Positions 26,907 through 35,790 are shown, counted from the stretch's first letter. The stretch: 64,000 nt of DNA from DATKUC01 sp964577375 (GCA_964577375.1 CAZNYW010000016.1:3388-67387); one strand, 5' to 3'. Numbers and translations: made by a program. The notes: generated from the sequence alone by a model not told the origin.

Positions 26907-26935
26907 AAAAAAAAGGCCGGGATGCAACCCCGGCC
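26907..26935 (-). terminator. Rho-independent terminator after ugpC
   Basis: On the minus strand, a 7-bp GC stem (GGCCGGG/CCCGGCC) is followed by eight T residues. It separates ugpC from the MCP-like gene. Confidence 0.85.
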
Positions 26936-26972
26936 TCCATTGACAATTGATGCACCCTCTACGCCCGGTTGT

Positions 26973-28091
26973 TTACTGAGCAACCCTCTGCCTTTCCTGT
27001 TCGGAAAGAATGGCCTCTTCGGTGTCGGCGTCGAACCACATGGCGCGCGTCTGGTCCGAGGTAAGATGCACGGTATCGCCGGTCTTGAAATCAAGCGTCG
27101 GCGGGACGCGCGCGACGATCTGATGGCTGCCGGTGTTGAGGTACAGATGTGTTTCCGCCCCGAGCGGCTCGATGATCTCCACCGTGCACTTCAGCGTAAG
27201 GTCGGTCGCCTTCTCCGAATAGTGGAGATCTTCCGGACGGACGCCGAACGTTGCGTTCTTGCCGACCAGCGACTTGAGCATGTCCGCCTTTTTCTCGACG
27301 AGGAACTTGAAATTGCCCTCATCGGCGTAGATCTTGCCGCCCTCTTCGGTGATTTTAACGTTCAGAAAGTTCATCGGAGGTGAACCGATGAAGCCTGCCA
27401 CGAAGCGGTTTACCGGCACGTTGTACAGCGTAAGGGGATCGCCGATCTGCTGAATGACGCCGTCTTTCATGACGACGATCTTGTCGCCCATGGTCATCGC
27501 TTCGACCTGGTCGTGGGTAACGTAGAGCATCGTTGCCTGAAGACGATTGTGAAGAGCGGAGATTTCCGTTCTCATCTGAACCCGAAGCTTGGCATCGAGA
27601 TTCGAAAGGGGCTCGTCGAAGAGGAAGACCTTCGGATGGCGGACGATCGCGCGGCCGACTGCGACGCGCTGACGCTGGCCACCGGAAAGCGCCTTCGGCT
27701 TGCGGTCGAGGAGCTCTTCGATGTCGAGAATGCGGGCGGCCTCGTCCACACGCTGCTTGATCTCCTCTTTCGGAAACTTCCGAATCTTGAGACCGAACGC
27801 CATGTTGTCGTAGACCGTCATGTGGGGGTAGAGCGCATAATTCTGGAACACCATTGCGATGTCCCGATCCTTGGGCGGAACATCATTCACCAGCTTGCCG
27901 TCAATTCGCAGCTCGCCGCTTGTGATGTCTTCCAGACCCGCGACCATGCGCAGCGTTGTGGTCTTTCCGCAGCCCGACGGGCCGACAAGAACCACAAATT
28001 CCTTGTCCTGAACGGTTACGTTCGCGTTTTTGACCGCCTGAACGTTGCCTTCATAGACTTTCGACAACGACTTCAATTCTACTGTCGCCAT
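26973..28091 (-). CDS. ugpC: Sugar ABC importer ATP-binding protein (UgpC/MsmX type)
   Basis: ATPase subunit of CUT1-family carbohydrate importers. Walker A GPSGCGKTTT, Q-loop FQNYALYPHMTV, signature LSGGQRQRVAVGRA, Walker B VFLFDEPLSNLD, and switch His in YVTHDQVEAMTMGD. The C-terminal TOBE/OB regulatory domain (GVRPEDLHYSE, EPLGAETHLYL) is complete. Such ATPases often serve several importers. The neighbouring sugar-binding lipoprotein gene lies upstream in the same direction but has its own promoter, and no permease genes are present here. GGAGG precedes the ATG. Confidence 0.94.
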   Translation of the reverse strand: MATVELKSLSKVYEGNVQAVKNANVTVQDKEFVVLVGPSGCGKTTTLRMVAGLEDITSGELRIDGKLVNDVPPKDRDIAMVFQNYALYPHMTVYDNMAFGLKIRKFPKEEIKQRVDEAARILDIEELLDRKPKALSGGQRQRVAVGRAIVRHPKVFLFDEPLSNLDAKLRVQMRTEISALHNRLQATMLYVTHDQVEAMTMGDKIVVMKDGVIQQIGDPLTLYNVPVNRFVAGFIGSPPMNFLNVKITEEGGKIYADEGNFKFLVEKKADMLKSLVGKNATFGVRPEDLHYSEKATDLTLKCTVEIIEPLGAETHLYLNTGSHQIVARVPPTLDFKTGDTVHLTSDQTRAMWFDADTEEAILSEQERQRVAQ

Positions 28092-28125
28092 GTATACCTC
28101 CAGCGAGATATTATTTTATGTCATT

Positions 28126-28154
28126 ATCGTAAAGCACATAGTGGGGGTTGTCAA
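28126..28154 (-). promoter_or_regulatory. Strong putative sigma70 promoter of ugpC
   Basis: Minus strand: perfect TTGACA, a 17-base spacer, then TACGAT, with a leader of about 28 nt carrying GGAGG. Confidence 0.75.
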
Positions 28155-28177
28155 CGAGAAAGTGGTTTCGCGGGCTC

Positions 28178-28199
28178 CCGGGCGCGGCGCGGCGCCCGG
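28178..28199 (-). terminator. GC-rich hairpin after the solute-binding lipoprotein gene
   Basis: An 8-bp perfect stem CCGGGCGC/GCGCCCGG with a 6-base loop. No T-tract follows on either strand, so it may be a weak or Rho-assisted terminator. Confidence 0.4.
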
Positions 28200-28232
28200 A
28201 AGGCAACGCTCACGGCGCGTTTTGGGCAGGTT

Positions 28233-29495
28233 CTAGTCGCCCTGTTGCAGGAGCCAGGACTTTATCTGTTCGTCGAGCGTAGTCGAAGGCTGTTCGGTCT
28301 CCGCGGCCTTTACCAGCCACGGTTTTACCACCTCATCCTTGATCTGGCGCCAATTTCGAGGCAGCGCGGGCGGAAAAAGCAGATCGAAGTTCTTGGGAAT
28401 GTGCCCGAGCAGCTGCGGATACTGCCGCGGCATCTCCAGCTCATTGACCGCTGAAAGGGTAGAAAAGCCGTCCGAGAGGCCGAAAGTGGTTATCTGCTTG
28501 AGCCGGTTCTCCTCGAGCAGCCTGGTCTGAGTACGCTGCTGGAATAACCAGGTGAGGAAGAATTCCGCCGCGCGCCGGTGACGGGCTCGCGCCGGTATGC
28601 CCGCGAATACCATGTTCTCCAGAACCGGCACCCGGCCGCCGGCGGCTATCCAGCGGAAGTCAAGGTCCTGCCGTTTGCTTTCTGCGGTCTGGAAATAGCT
28701 GGTGGCGTCTATGTAGGCGAATCCGATGCGCTTTTCGTTGAGCAGCACCTCCGGCGGCTCGTAGACGTAGCGGGTCTTGAATGCGGTATCGGGCTCGAGC
28801 CCCCCGTTGGAGTCGGTAATCCACGCGTGCACGGCGTCGAGAGCCTTTGAAAGCGCATCTGCGTTCCAGACCGGTCTGCCGGCGGAATCTTCGCGGAAGT
28901 CGGCGCCGTTCAGCCGCGCGAAGCTGTAGAGAAAATCGCCGCTCCACTGCGGTGAAAAGCCTAGCTCGACGAAGGTGTCGTCCTGCGTCTTGTTGAAGGG
29001 CTTGGCAAGGTCCTTCAGCTCCGGGAGCGTCACGAAGAAACTGTCCTTCGCATCGGGAACAGCGCCCCTGATGAACATGATCGCCGGGAGGTCGAAGGAG
29101 ACAGGAAGCAGGAGCTGATCTCCGCCCCAATTCCCGGTTCTGAGAGCCTGCGGATAGAAGGCGGCAGGATCAATCTTCCCGGTGCCGAGCAGTCCGTTGA
29201 GCGAGGAGAAGCTGCGGCGCACACGCTGGCTCCGCAGGTACTCGCCGATCACAATATCGGGCCTCTCGGTCGTGGTCATTATGTCGGCGGCAGGATTCGC
29301 TTTGTAAACCAGAAGCACGCGGAACCTGTTCTGCTCCGCGTTGAACGTCTCCGCGTAGGCGGCGAACTCGGGCTGATTTGTCCACAGCGTTGCGGTGTTC
29401 TGATCCGGGGAGCTGCATCCGCTCAGGAACAGAATCGACAGGAGCAGAGCGCCTGCAGGCAGGAAAGGCAGAGGAGCGCGATAGGCCCGGTTCAT
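28233..29495 (-). CDS. ABC-importer solute-binding lipoprotein (family 1)
   Basis: Extracellular solute-binding protein of the sugar type. Signal peptide and lipobox (LFLSGC, Cys near residue 27), then a two-lobed binding fold: ATLWTNQPEFAAYAETFNAEQNRFRV, KDSFFVTLPELKDLAKPF, IGFAYIDATSYF and a late ENRLKQITTFGLSDGF. Likely partner of the adjacent UgpC ATPase. The ATG at 29495 is preferred: a TAGAGT box lies 7 bases before it, whereas the longer reading frame starts inside the promoter. The predicted transcript has no leader and no ribosome-binding site. Confidence 0.82.
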   Translation of the reverse strand: MNRAYRAPLPFLPAGALLLSILFLSGCSSPDQNTATLWTNQPEFAAYAETFNAEQNRFRVLLVYKANPAADIMTTTERPDIVIGEYLRSQRVRRSFSSLNGLLGTGKIDPAAFYPQALRTGNWGGDQLLLPVSFDLPAIMFIRGAVPDAKDSFFVTLPELKDLAKPFNKTQDDTFVELGFSPQWSGDFLYSFARLNGADFREDSAGRPVWNADALSKALDAVHAWITDSNGGLEPDTAFKTRYVYEPPEVLLNEKRIGFAYIDATSYFQTAESKRQDLDFRWIAAGGRVPVLENMVFAGIPARARHRRAAEFFLTWLFQQRTQTRLLEENRLKQITTFGLSDGFSTLSAVNELEMPRQYPQLLGHIPKNFDLLFPPALPRNWRQIKDEVVKPWLVKAAETEQPSTTLDEQIKSWLLQQGD

Positions 29496-29502
29496 AAAGG
29501 TC

Positions 29503-29531
29503 ACTCTACGAGTCCGATTATTCGGTGTCAA
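29503..29531 (-). promoter_or_regulatory. Putative leaderless promoter of the solute-binding lipoprotein
   Basis: Minus strand: perfect TTGACA, 17 bases, TAGAGT, then 7 bases to the ATG. Confidence 0.65.
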
Positions 29532-29546
29532 TACAGCCCGCGCGCG

Positions 29547-29575
29547 TTGTCATCTGAGAATCGCGGAACTATAAT
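29547..29575 (+). promoter_or_regulatory. Strong putative sigma70 promoter of yhcC
   Basis: TTGTCA, a 17-base spacer, then a perfect TATAAT, back to back with the lipoprotein promoter. Confidence 0.7.
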
Positions 29576-29593
29576 GAGTCACAGTCTGGGAGT

Positions 29594-30559
29594 GTGTCAT
29601 TGGAAAGGGAAGCTGCGCTTTTCGCCGGGCCGTTCCATCGCTACAGCGACTACCTCACGCGAAGATACGGCGAAAAAACCTACCGGGTCTCCGTTGATGC
29701 AGGTTTCTCCTGCCCGAACCGGCGCGCCGATCCAAACGGCCGTGGCTGCAGCTACTGTGCAAATGACGGCTCCCGGGCCGCCTATACGCACGGCGGCGCC
29801 GACGTCGACGCGCAGATCACCGGCGCGGTGCGTTTTCTCAGGCGCCGCTACGGGGCGCGCCAGTTCCTGCTCTACTTTCAGGCCTACACCAATACCGATG
29901 CGGACCCGGCCGATCTGGCTTCAATATACGGTCGTGCCCTTGCGCTCTATCCGTTCCGCGAGCTGATCGTGTCGACTCGTCCGGATGCGCTTTCGGAGGA
30001 GAAGGCCGATCTTCTTGCGAGCTACCACAGCGATCAGCGTGAGGTGTGGGTTGAGCTCGGGCTGCAGTCGGCCAATGATTCGACGCTGGCAGCCATCGCG
30101 CGCGGGCACACGGTCGAGGATTTCGAGCGTGCATACCGGATGCTCCGCCTGCGCGGCGTGAGGCTTTCGGTGCATCTGATATTCGGACTCCCCGGTGAAA
30201 GCTGGCCGGAGGTGATGCGCACCGTGGCCTATGTTGCTTCTCTCGCGCCCGACGGTGTAAAGATACACAATCTGGTTATTCCGCGCAGCGCGCCGCTTTA
30301 TGAGCAGTACCTGCAGGGTGAAATGGCGGAGTACGGATACCGGCGCCACCTCGAGTACACGATGAGGGCGCTTGAGCTCCTGCCGGCGTCGACGGTGGTC
30401 ATGAGGCTCACCTGCGACATGCACTCGAGCCGGCCCGGGATTCCCCGGCGGCGATGGAACAAGGCTCGGGTCTACCAGGACGTTGAACGGATAATGAGAG
30501 AGCGGGGTCGCCGCCAGGGGAGTCACGCGAAGGAGGTCAGCCATGCAGATCAAAGATAA
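29594..30559 (+). CDS. yhcC: Radical SAM protein, YhcC family
   Basis: Matches the YhcC/TIGR01212 radical SAM family, whose reaction is unsettled (proposed RNA or cofactor modification). Early landmark YRVSVDAGFSCPNRRADPNGRGCSYC (in part) holds the unusual long-spaced cysteine motif ending CSYC. LYFQAYTNT, VELGLQSAND and HLIFGLPGES are also typical. Length 321 aa is normal. GTG at 29594 or TTG at 29600 could start it; GGGAG is better spaced for the TTG. The end overlaps the next gene by 17 bases. Confidence 0.87.
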   Translation: MSLEREAALFAGPFHRYSDYLTRRYGEKTYRVSVDAGFSCPNRRADPNGRGCSYCANDGSRAAYTHGGADVDAQITGAVRFLRRRYGARQFLLYFQAYTNTDADPADLASIYGRALALYPFRELIVSTRPDALSEEKADLLASYHSDQREVWVELGLQSANDSTLAAIARGHTVEDFERAYRMLRLRGVRLSVHLIFGLPGESWPEVMRTVAYVASLAPDGVKIHNLVIPRSAPLYEQYLQGEMAEYGYRRHLEYTMRALELLPASTVVMRLTCDMHSSRPGIPRRRWNKARVYQDVERIMRERGRRQGSHAKEVSHADQR

Positions 30560-31040
30560 CGTGGTGATGAGCATCATCGAGCAGCTTTCGGACCACTACA
30601 AGCGGAATATAAGCAACCGATTTCTGCGTCCGGCACTGATGCGCGTGCAGCTCGAGTCGCACACGTGGGAGCTCATCGAAAGCATTACCGAAAAGTCCGA
30701 CTACTATTCCCTTCAGGGTTACCATCTCGACGAGCTCTACGACCGCGTTCTCGCGCTCGCGGAGTTCATCTACCACGCGCGCAAGGATATCGAGCCCAAT
30801 CTGCGGGTATATCTCTCAGGGTCCGGAAGCCACTCCGCCATTCCGAGCGGCAACGAACGCGTGCTTCGGGACATGTCGGTGAACAATTTCCAGTCGAATC
30901 TCGCGATAATGAGCGATCTGGTGAACAAGCTGTACATCGCGGTTGTCGAAATCGACAACAGCATGAATGCCAGCAAGACGCCGGTGCACAAGACCATCCC
31001 GCGGCTGAAGGAGCTCGGCCGCTTCCTGGTTCCCCGCTAG
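30543..31040 (+). CDS. Conserved hypothetical protein
   Basis: Not recognised. A 165-aa, mostly helical soluble protein without signal peptide, membrane segment or Cys. Visible segments include VVMSIIEQLSDHYKRNISN, YSLQGYHLDELYDRVLALAEFIYHARKDIEPN and a Ser/Gly-rich turn LSGSGSHSAIPSG. A clean AAGGAGG precedes the ATG, and the gene overlaps yhcC, so it is a real translated gene. It converges on the aminotransferase gene with two bases between stops. Confidence 0.75.
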   Translation: MQIKDNVVMSIIEQLSDHYKRNISNRFLRPALMRVQLESHTWELIESITEKSDYYSLQGYHLDELYDRVLALAEFIYHARKDIEPNLRVYLSGSGSHSAIPSGNERVLRDMSVNNFQSNLAIMSDLVNKLYIAVVEIDNSMNASKTPVHKTIPRLKELGRFLVPR

Positions 31041-31042
31041 CC

Positions 31043-32365
31043 TCAGGCGGCCGCCAGGGTCGCTGCCGCGCGGAAAATCTCCATATAGAGCGGCTCGAGG
31101 TCGCCGACGTCGATGCTGGCGAAGGCGACGCGCACGAAGGTGTCCTGGATGGAAATCACGCCTATTCCCTTCTCGAGGAGCGCGAGCCGCAGCGCCTCCG
31201 CGCTCAGTCCGTTGCACCGGAAGCTCATGAAGTAACCGGAATTGAACGGGAGCGGCTCGAGCAGCGGCTTCCCCGTGGTTGCATCGCGCGGGATCACGGT
31301 TTCGGGATTCGAGAGAAGCTCCCGCAGCCGTATGTAACGGTCGCGCAGCTGTGCAAACTCCGTTGCCTTTTCCTGCCGATAGGTCGGGCTTTTCATCACC
31401 TTGAGCAGCAGGTGCTGCGCGAGGCCGGAGGAGTTGGAGATCGTCGAACGGATCGCTCCCATCAGCTTTCGCTCGAGAGCTGCATAGTGCGGTTCCGAAA
31501 GGCCTTTGGAGGCGATCGTGACGAACCCGACGCGGAACCCCCAGACGAACTCCTCCTTGGTCGCGCCGTCGACCTTCACTGCCAGGACCTTCTCATGTAT
31601 GTCCGCGAGCCGGGCAAACAGCGACTCGGTGCAGGTGTTCTCATCGTAGAACAGGCCGAAATAGGCGTCGTCCGTGACCACCAGCACGTCGGTTCCGGCC
31701 TCGGCCTGCTCGGAGATACAGCGGACCAGATCGTCCGCTTCGGCACGGGTCGGCGAGTAGCCGGTGGGATTGTTCGGAAAGTTCAGAAGCAGCGCAATCC
31801 GGCCCTTGCCCGCATTGTCACGGAGGACACCGCGGAGACCCTCCACGTTGAGTTTCTTCGCCGCATCGAAGAAGGGAAACGTAACCACCTTGCCGCCCTT
31901 CTGTTCTTCGAATATGAGACGGTAGTTTCCCCAGAACATGTCCGGAATTATGGTGGTGTCGCCCGGATCGGTAAACAGGCTCGCGGCCTGGAAGACGCCG
32001 TTCGTCAGCCCCGGTGTCACAACCGGCTGCATGAACAGCTTGCCTTCAAGCGAAGGGTTTTTCTCGATCATCTCGCGCTTCCACGTCTCCCGAAGCTCCG
32101 CAATTCCTGCGGTGGGCGCGTAGGCGACCGCCTCCCTTGGCGTGAGGTCCCTAAGCAGCGCTTTGAGGCTCGGCAGCATCAACGGCTGCCCGTGCGCATA
32201 GGCCATGCCCACGGTCGCGTTGAAACGGGTAGCCTTGCGGTCGGCCTCGGCGGACTGTGCTACGATGCCTTTTGGGAAGTAGATGCGCCGTCCAAAGTCG
32301 GAGAGCATGCGGCCGGCGATCGTCCCTTCGAGAGCGCTATTGAGCTCTGCAGCAAGCGTGTTCAT
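31043..32365 (-). CDS. PLP-dependent aminotransferase, class I/II fold
   Basis: Fold-type I aminotransferase of 440 aa. Landmarks: YAPTAGIAELRETWK, VTPGLTNGVFQAASLF, NFPNNPTGYSP (substrate/PLP Asn), VVTDDAYFGLFYDE (PLP ring Asp and Tyr), and a likely Schiff-base Lys in DGATKEEFVWGFRVGF; a conserved late Arg is in FVRVAFASI. The substrate is unknown. The sequence is closer to a distinct group with a long N-terminus than to AspC. The transcript appears nearly leaderless. No linked biosynthetic genes. Confidence 0.87.
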   Translation of the reverse strand: MNTLAAELNSALEGTIAGRMLSDFGRRIYFPKGIVAQSAEADRKATRFNATVGMAYAHGQPLMLPSLKALLRDLTPREAVAYAPTAGIAELRETWKREMIEKNPSLEGKLFMQPVVTPGLTNGVFQAASLFTDPGDTTIIPDMFWGNYRLIFEEQKGGKVVTFPFFDAAKKLNVEGLRGVLRDNAGKGRIALLLNFPNNPTGYSPTRAEADDLVRCISEQAEAGTDVLVVTDDAYFGLFYDENTCTESLFARLADIHEKVLAVKVDGATKEEFVWGFRVGFVTIASKGLSEPHYAALERKLMGAIRSTISNSSGLAQHLLLKVMKSPTYRQEKATEFAQLRDRYIRLRELLSNPETVIPRDATTGKPLLEPLPFNSGYFMSFRCNGLSAEALRLALLEKGIGVISIQDTFVRVAFASIDVGDLEPLYMEIFRAAATLAAA

Positions 32366-32373
32366 GGTGCAGA

Positions 32374-32402
32374 AGGATATCCGGAGCGGACGCTTGATGC
32401 AA
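32374..32402 (-). promoter_or_regulatory. Putative promoter of the aminotransferase gene (near-leaderless)
   Basis: Minus strand: TTGCAT, 17 bases, TATCCT, then 8 bases to the ATG. No ribosome-binding site. Confidence 0.55.
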
Positions 32403-32541
32403 GGAGGCAGCTGCGGGGGGTGGTGCGACGGCTCCTCTTGTTTTTTGCCGAGGGTGTGAGATACTTTGTTCTGGGTTGAGCGGTTCCTGAATTTGCGCCG
32501 GCCGTACGGCCACGGGAGACCGCAACAAAACGGGGGAGCAC

Positions 32542-33390
32542 ATGAAAAAAGGTTTGATGATAGGGGCCGCGCTTGCTGCGGGTCTGCTTCTGAGCAGCTG
32601 TCTCCAGGTGAATACCACGATCAGCGTCAATCCGGACGGCAGCGGAACGGTAGAGCAGAAGGTTCTGATGAAGAGCGAGATGATGGCCATGATGGCAGGC
32701 CTGAGCGCCATGGGCCAGGACAACCAGAACGGCTCAGAACAGTCGGCCAAGCCGTTCTCACTGTTCGACAAGGACCAGCTCACAAAGGATGCGGAGAAGA
32801 TGGGCGCGGGCGTGAAGCTCAAAAGCGCAGAACCTCTGAAGAACGATTTCGGTGAAGGATACCGCGCGGTCTATTCCTTCAGCGACATCACGAAGGTTCA
32901 GATCAATCAGAATCCCGGCGACACGCTTCCATCTCAAATGCAGTCGGGCAATACCGAGTCCGCATCGACCACTACCCCGGACTATGTCCGCTTTGCCTTC
33001 AGACGCGGTTCACCCTCGGTGCTCACCATCACCTTTCCGACGCCGCCCAAGGACAAGTCCGGAAACGCAGCGGCCTCGGACTCCTCCTCCGACAACAGCA
33101 AAATGACGGAGCAGGATCTCGCAATGGTGACGCAGTTCTACCAGGACATGCAGATCACCACTGATGTGGTTCTCGACGGATCGGTCGTCAGCAGCAATGC
33201 CACCTACCGCAACGGCAACCGCGTTACGCTTCTTGATTTTCAGTTCAATCAGCTGCTCGCCAATCCCGAGTTCAAGTCGAAGCTCATGGAGGGCAAGAGC
33301 GCCGAGATGAGCAATTTCCAGAACCTCGGTAAGACCTTCCCCGGGCTGAAGATCGAGACCAAACCCTCCATCGAGGTCCGCTTCCGCTGA
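32542..33390 (+). CDS. Predicted lipoprotein
   Basis: Signal peptide with lipobox (LLLSSC, Cys21), followed by LQVNTTISVNPDGSGTVEQKVLM, a pattern seen in LppM/DUF3153-like lipoproteins. The rest alternates Met-rich and Ser/Asn-rich low-complexity linkers with beta-strands (YVRFAFRRGSPSVLTITFP, ITTDVVLDGSVVSSN). Function unknown; likely anchored facing the periplasm. GGGGGAG precedes the ATG. A perfect 11-bp inverted repeat follows the stop. Confidence 0.78.
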   Translation: MKKGLMIGAALAAGLLLSSCLQVNTTISVNPDGSGTVEQKVLMKSEMMAMMAGLSAMGQDNQNGSEQSAKPFSLFDKDQLTKDAEKMGAGVKLKSAEPLKNDFGEGYRAVYSFSDITKVQINQNPGDTLPSQMQSGNTESASTTTPDYVRFAFRRGSPSVLTITFPTPPKDKSGNAAASDSSSDNSKMTEQDLAMVTQFYQDMQITTDVVLDGSVVSSNATYRNGNRVTLLDFQFNQLLANPEFKSKLMEGKSAEMSNFQNLGKTFPGLKIETKPSIEVRFR

Positions 33391-33399
33391 GATCTGCTG

Positions 33400-33432
33400 G
33401 CGCGTCAACGCGGCATGGCTTCGTTGACGCGC
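33400..33432. repeat. Perfect 11-bp inverted repeat
   Basis: GCGCGTCAACG / CGTTGACGCGC with an 11-base loop, just after the lipoprotein stop and 6 bases before the -35 box of the next gene. It has no T-tract, so it is either a terminator of the Rho-aided type or an operator. Confidence 0.6.
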
Positions 33433-33437
33433 TCAGA

Positions 33438-33466
33438 TTGACAATTATATCCATTTTTCATAAGAT
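33438..33466 (+). promoter_or_regulatory. Strong putative leaderless promoter
   Basis: Perfect TTGACA, 17 bases, TAAGAT, then 6 bases to the ATG at 33473. Confidence 0.7.
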
Positions 33467-33472
33467 TGGGGC

Positions 33473-35053
33473 ATGAGCCCACCAGACCTGGACTCGGACA
33501 GGACCATGCCCGGCCAGGCGCGCGCTGCCTCGGAACCAGGATTTTTCGAGAAGCTCCTCCTCTTTTTCGTCGGCGGCGGCGACCCCGAGCGGGAGAAGCG
33601 CCGGCTCCTCAAACAGATTGCCAGGAGTCTCAAGAAGCAGCGATTCAAGTTCTACCGGCCGAAAGGCGAGGAAGCTCTTCCCGCGATGGCCCGGTTCTTT
33701 TTCGAAATCTACAAAGTCGTCGGTCCCGCCCGAAATCTGATCGCCAACGCTCCGGAATCTTCGGCGCTCAAATCGATCGTGGTGGAGAACTATCTCTCCG
33801 AGTCGCAGAAGCAGGTCCGCGAGGAGTTTGACGAGGCGGCTATCCGCGAGCGCGCTTCGAACATTCCGGCACGGGAGCTTGCGAACCAGCTCAAGGAGTC
33901 GATGGTTCGCTTCTTCAGCGACTTCGATTCACCGATCGTCAAACGAATCAATTCGGTCTACAGCTCGCTCCTGGATTTCGTCCGCTTCGCAAGCTACGAC
34001 TACTATTTCGTACTGCGGAAATTCGATTCCTCCCTTCAGGAAGGCAACTTTTCGGGCAACCCCAAATTCGAGATCATCAGCATCGAGTACGTCGCGGACG
34101 ACCTGAAGGACTTCCTCGAGGTTAGTTTTCCCATCGACCGCGACGCCGGCTGGGAAGAGGTTTTCGACCTGCTGAACCAGTATCGCGGAATCGAAGTGAT
34201 CTCCCGTCCGGCCTGGAAGAAGCTGCAGTCGACCATCGATGAGGTGAAGAAATCGGGAGTGCTGAACCTCATCATTCAGCACGCCGGTCAGGATCCCTTC
34301 TACAAACCGGCGGTGAGCGTGACCAGTGAACGGATCGTCGAGCCCTATCTGAACAAGATAAAGACACAAACCGAGACAACGCTCCAGAAGATCCTTCACG
34401 AGCGGCGCAATCAGAAGATCGAGCAGCTGGTAAAGACCGTATTCGGAACCATCGCCGTCTCGAGAACCAAGAATTACACCGAGAAGGCCAGCGTCGTCTT
34501 CGCCAAGCGGATGGTCGCAGGCTTTACCCGCACGGAACCGGTCAATTACCTGAAGGCCTTTCTTCTCGACTACTTCAAGAAGGACATCCGGGAGCTGCAT
34601 GATCTTCTCATCGTCCGCGGCAGCTGGTCGACGACCATTCTCTCGCAGCAGTTTTCCGAAGCCTACCACCAGACGATGACCATAGCAGAAAGCATCGTGA
34701 CCTTCGACGATTCGCTTGCCGACGAGGGCGAGCTGGGCATGAAGCTGAGGAAGGCGATGGGCCGGATCGTCGACCGCGATCCGGGATCGAACAAGCTGTT
34801 GCGGACACAGCTCGACGAGGTCAACCGGATGGCGCAGCAGATGATCAACGAAGCGGCACAGAACCTCATCGTCATCGCGAAGAATCTTCGTTCGATCCTG
34901 GACGATCACGAACGGACCGAGCGCGAGCTGCTGCTCAACTGGAAAGAGCTGGAATCCCTGTCGGAGGAGCCGATCAAGACGCGAATTGTGGTGATCTACA
35001 AGAAGATTTACTACTTCGTGCAGCTCATGCAGATCTTCGTGAAGTCGCAATAG
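33473..35053 (+). CDS. Conserved hypothetical protein (possibly the spirochaete DUF5312 family)
   Basis: A 526-residue soluble helical protein. An Arg/Lys-rich N-terminal region (EREKRRLLKQIARSLKKQRFKFY) is followed by long helices and short strands (FEIISIEYVADDLKDFLEV, IVKRINSVYSSLLDFVRFASYDYYF). No enzymatic motif is recognised. Composition and length recall a spirochaete-restricted uncharacterised family (DUF5312, from memory). It is monocistronic with a strong promoter that places the start codon about 6 nt from the -10 box. It ends 6 bases before repeat R2. Confidence 0.7.
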   Translation: MSPPDLDSDRTMPGQARAASEPGFFEKLLLFFVGGGDPEREKRRLLKQIARSLKKQRFKFYRPKGEEALPAMARFFFEIYKVVGPARNLIANAPESSALKSIVVENYLSESQKQVREEFDEAAIRERASNIPARELANQLKESMVRFFSDFDSPIVKRINSVYSSLLDFVRFASYDYYFVLRKFDSSLQEGNFSGNPKFEIISIEYVADDLKDFLEVSFPIDRDAGWEEVFDLLNQYRGIEVISRPAWKKLQSTIDEVKKSGVLNLIIQHAGQDPFYKPAVSVTSERIVEPYLNKIKTQTETTLQKILHERRNQKIEQLVKTVFGTIAVSRTKNYTEKASVVFAKRMVAGFTRTEPVNYLKAFLLDYFKKDIRELHDLLIVRGSWSTTILSQQFSEAYHQTMTIAESIVTFDDSLADEGELGMKLRKAMGRIVDRDPGSNKLLRTQLDEVNRMAQQMINEAAQNLIVIAKNLRSILDDHERTERELLLNWKELESLSEEPIKTRIVVIYKKIYYFVQLMQIFVKSQ

Positions 35054-35059
35054 CTCGGC

Positions 35060-35196
35060 AGTATCAGGAAGCGTGTTGATAAATCAGCATAAGTCATTGC
35101 AGGAAATATCTTTAACTGCAAATACGAATCAACGGTACCGCAAGTTCTGATGCAGCGTGGAAATGACGGCGCGATATCAACAAGCTTCTTTATACC
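35060..35196 (+). repeat. Dispersed palindromic-ended element, copy R2
   Basis: Left end AGTATCAGGAAGCGTGTTGATA and right end ATATCAACAAGCTTCTTTATACC. The first 55 bases (ATAAGTCATTGCAG, ATATCTTTAACTG) align with R1, R3 and R4, and the middle is variable. It fills most of the 158-base gap before ogt. No flanking direct repeat is evident. Confidence 0.8.
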
Positions 35197-35211
35197 ACCC
35201 TTGCGGCGTGT

Positions 35212-35751
35212 TCAGGCGGTGCGATCCGATTCCTTCTCTACAGTCTTCTTTTCCAGATCCAGCAGATACGTCTTTGTCCGCGCGCCCGACTCGTCGCTGA
35301 GGCTGCGCAGGGCGTAGTGGCCGATTCCGCCGGACGCGGGCAGAACCCGGTGGCACGGTACCAGGATGGGGAGGTGGTTCTGGGCGACCGCGTTTCCAAC
35401 CGCCCGCGCGGCATTGCGTCTACCCACCTTCTGTGCCACATCGCCGTAGGTCATTACCGAACCGTAGGGAATCTTCAGCAGACGGTTCCAGACCGAGAGC
35501 TGAAAATCGGTGCCTTCGAGCATCAGGTCGACGGTGAAGCGTTTACGGCTGCCGCGGAAGTATTCGTCGAGTTGAAACGCAAGCTCCCCGCAGGCGTAGG
35601 GGTTTGCCTCGATGTGATAGCGCTCCCTGAGTGAGGGGTCGTCGGTGTAACCGACTCGCACGGCGGCGCCCCTGCGATCGACCGCGAGATAGAGTCCGCC
35701 GATGGGCGATTCATAGCGGTGAACATAGAGGATTGGGCGTTTGTACGGCAT
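35212..35751 (-). CDS. ogt: Methylated-DNA--protein-cysteine methyltransferase
   Basis: Suicide repair enzyme removing O6-alkyl groups from guanine. The acceptor Cys lies in ILVPCHRVLPASG, preceded by GNAVAQN and the helix-turn-helix segment YGDVAQKVGRRNAARAVG. An N-terminal ribonuclease-like domain (residues about 1-95) is present but without an Ada regulatory domain. Length 179 aa fits Ogt. It lies between repeats R2 and R3; a TATAAT box at 35772-35777 on its strand has its best -35 partner (TTGATA, 15 bases away) inside the end of R3. Confidence 0.92.
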   Translation of the reverse strand: MPYKRPILYVHRYESPIGGLYLAVDRRGAAVRVGYTDDPSLRERYHIEANPYACGELAFQLDEYFRGSRKRFTVDLMLEGTDFQLSVWNRLLKIPYGSVMTYGDVAQKVGRRNAARAVGNAVAQNHLPILVPCHRVLPASGGIGHYALRSLSDESGARTKTYLLDLEKKTVEKESDRTA

Positions 35752-35790
35752 AAGAGTACCTGCAGGAGCCCATTATATCAGACCGTCCAG

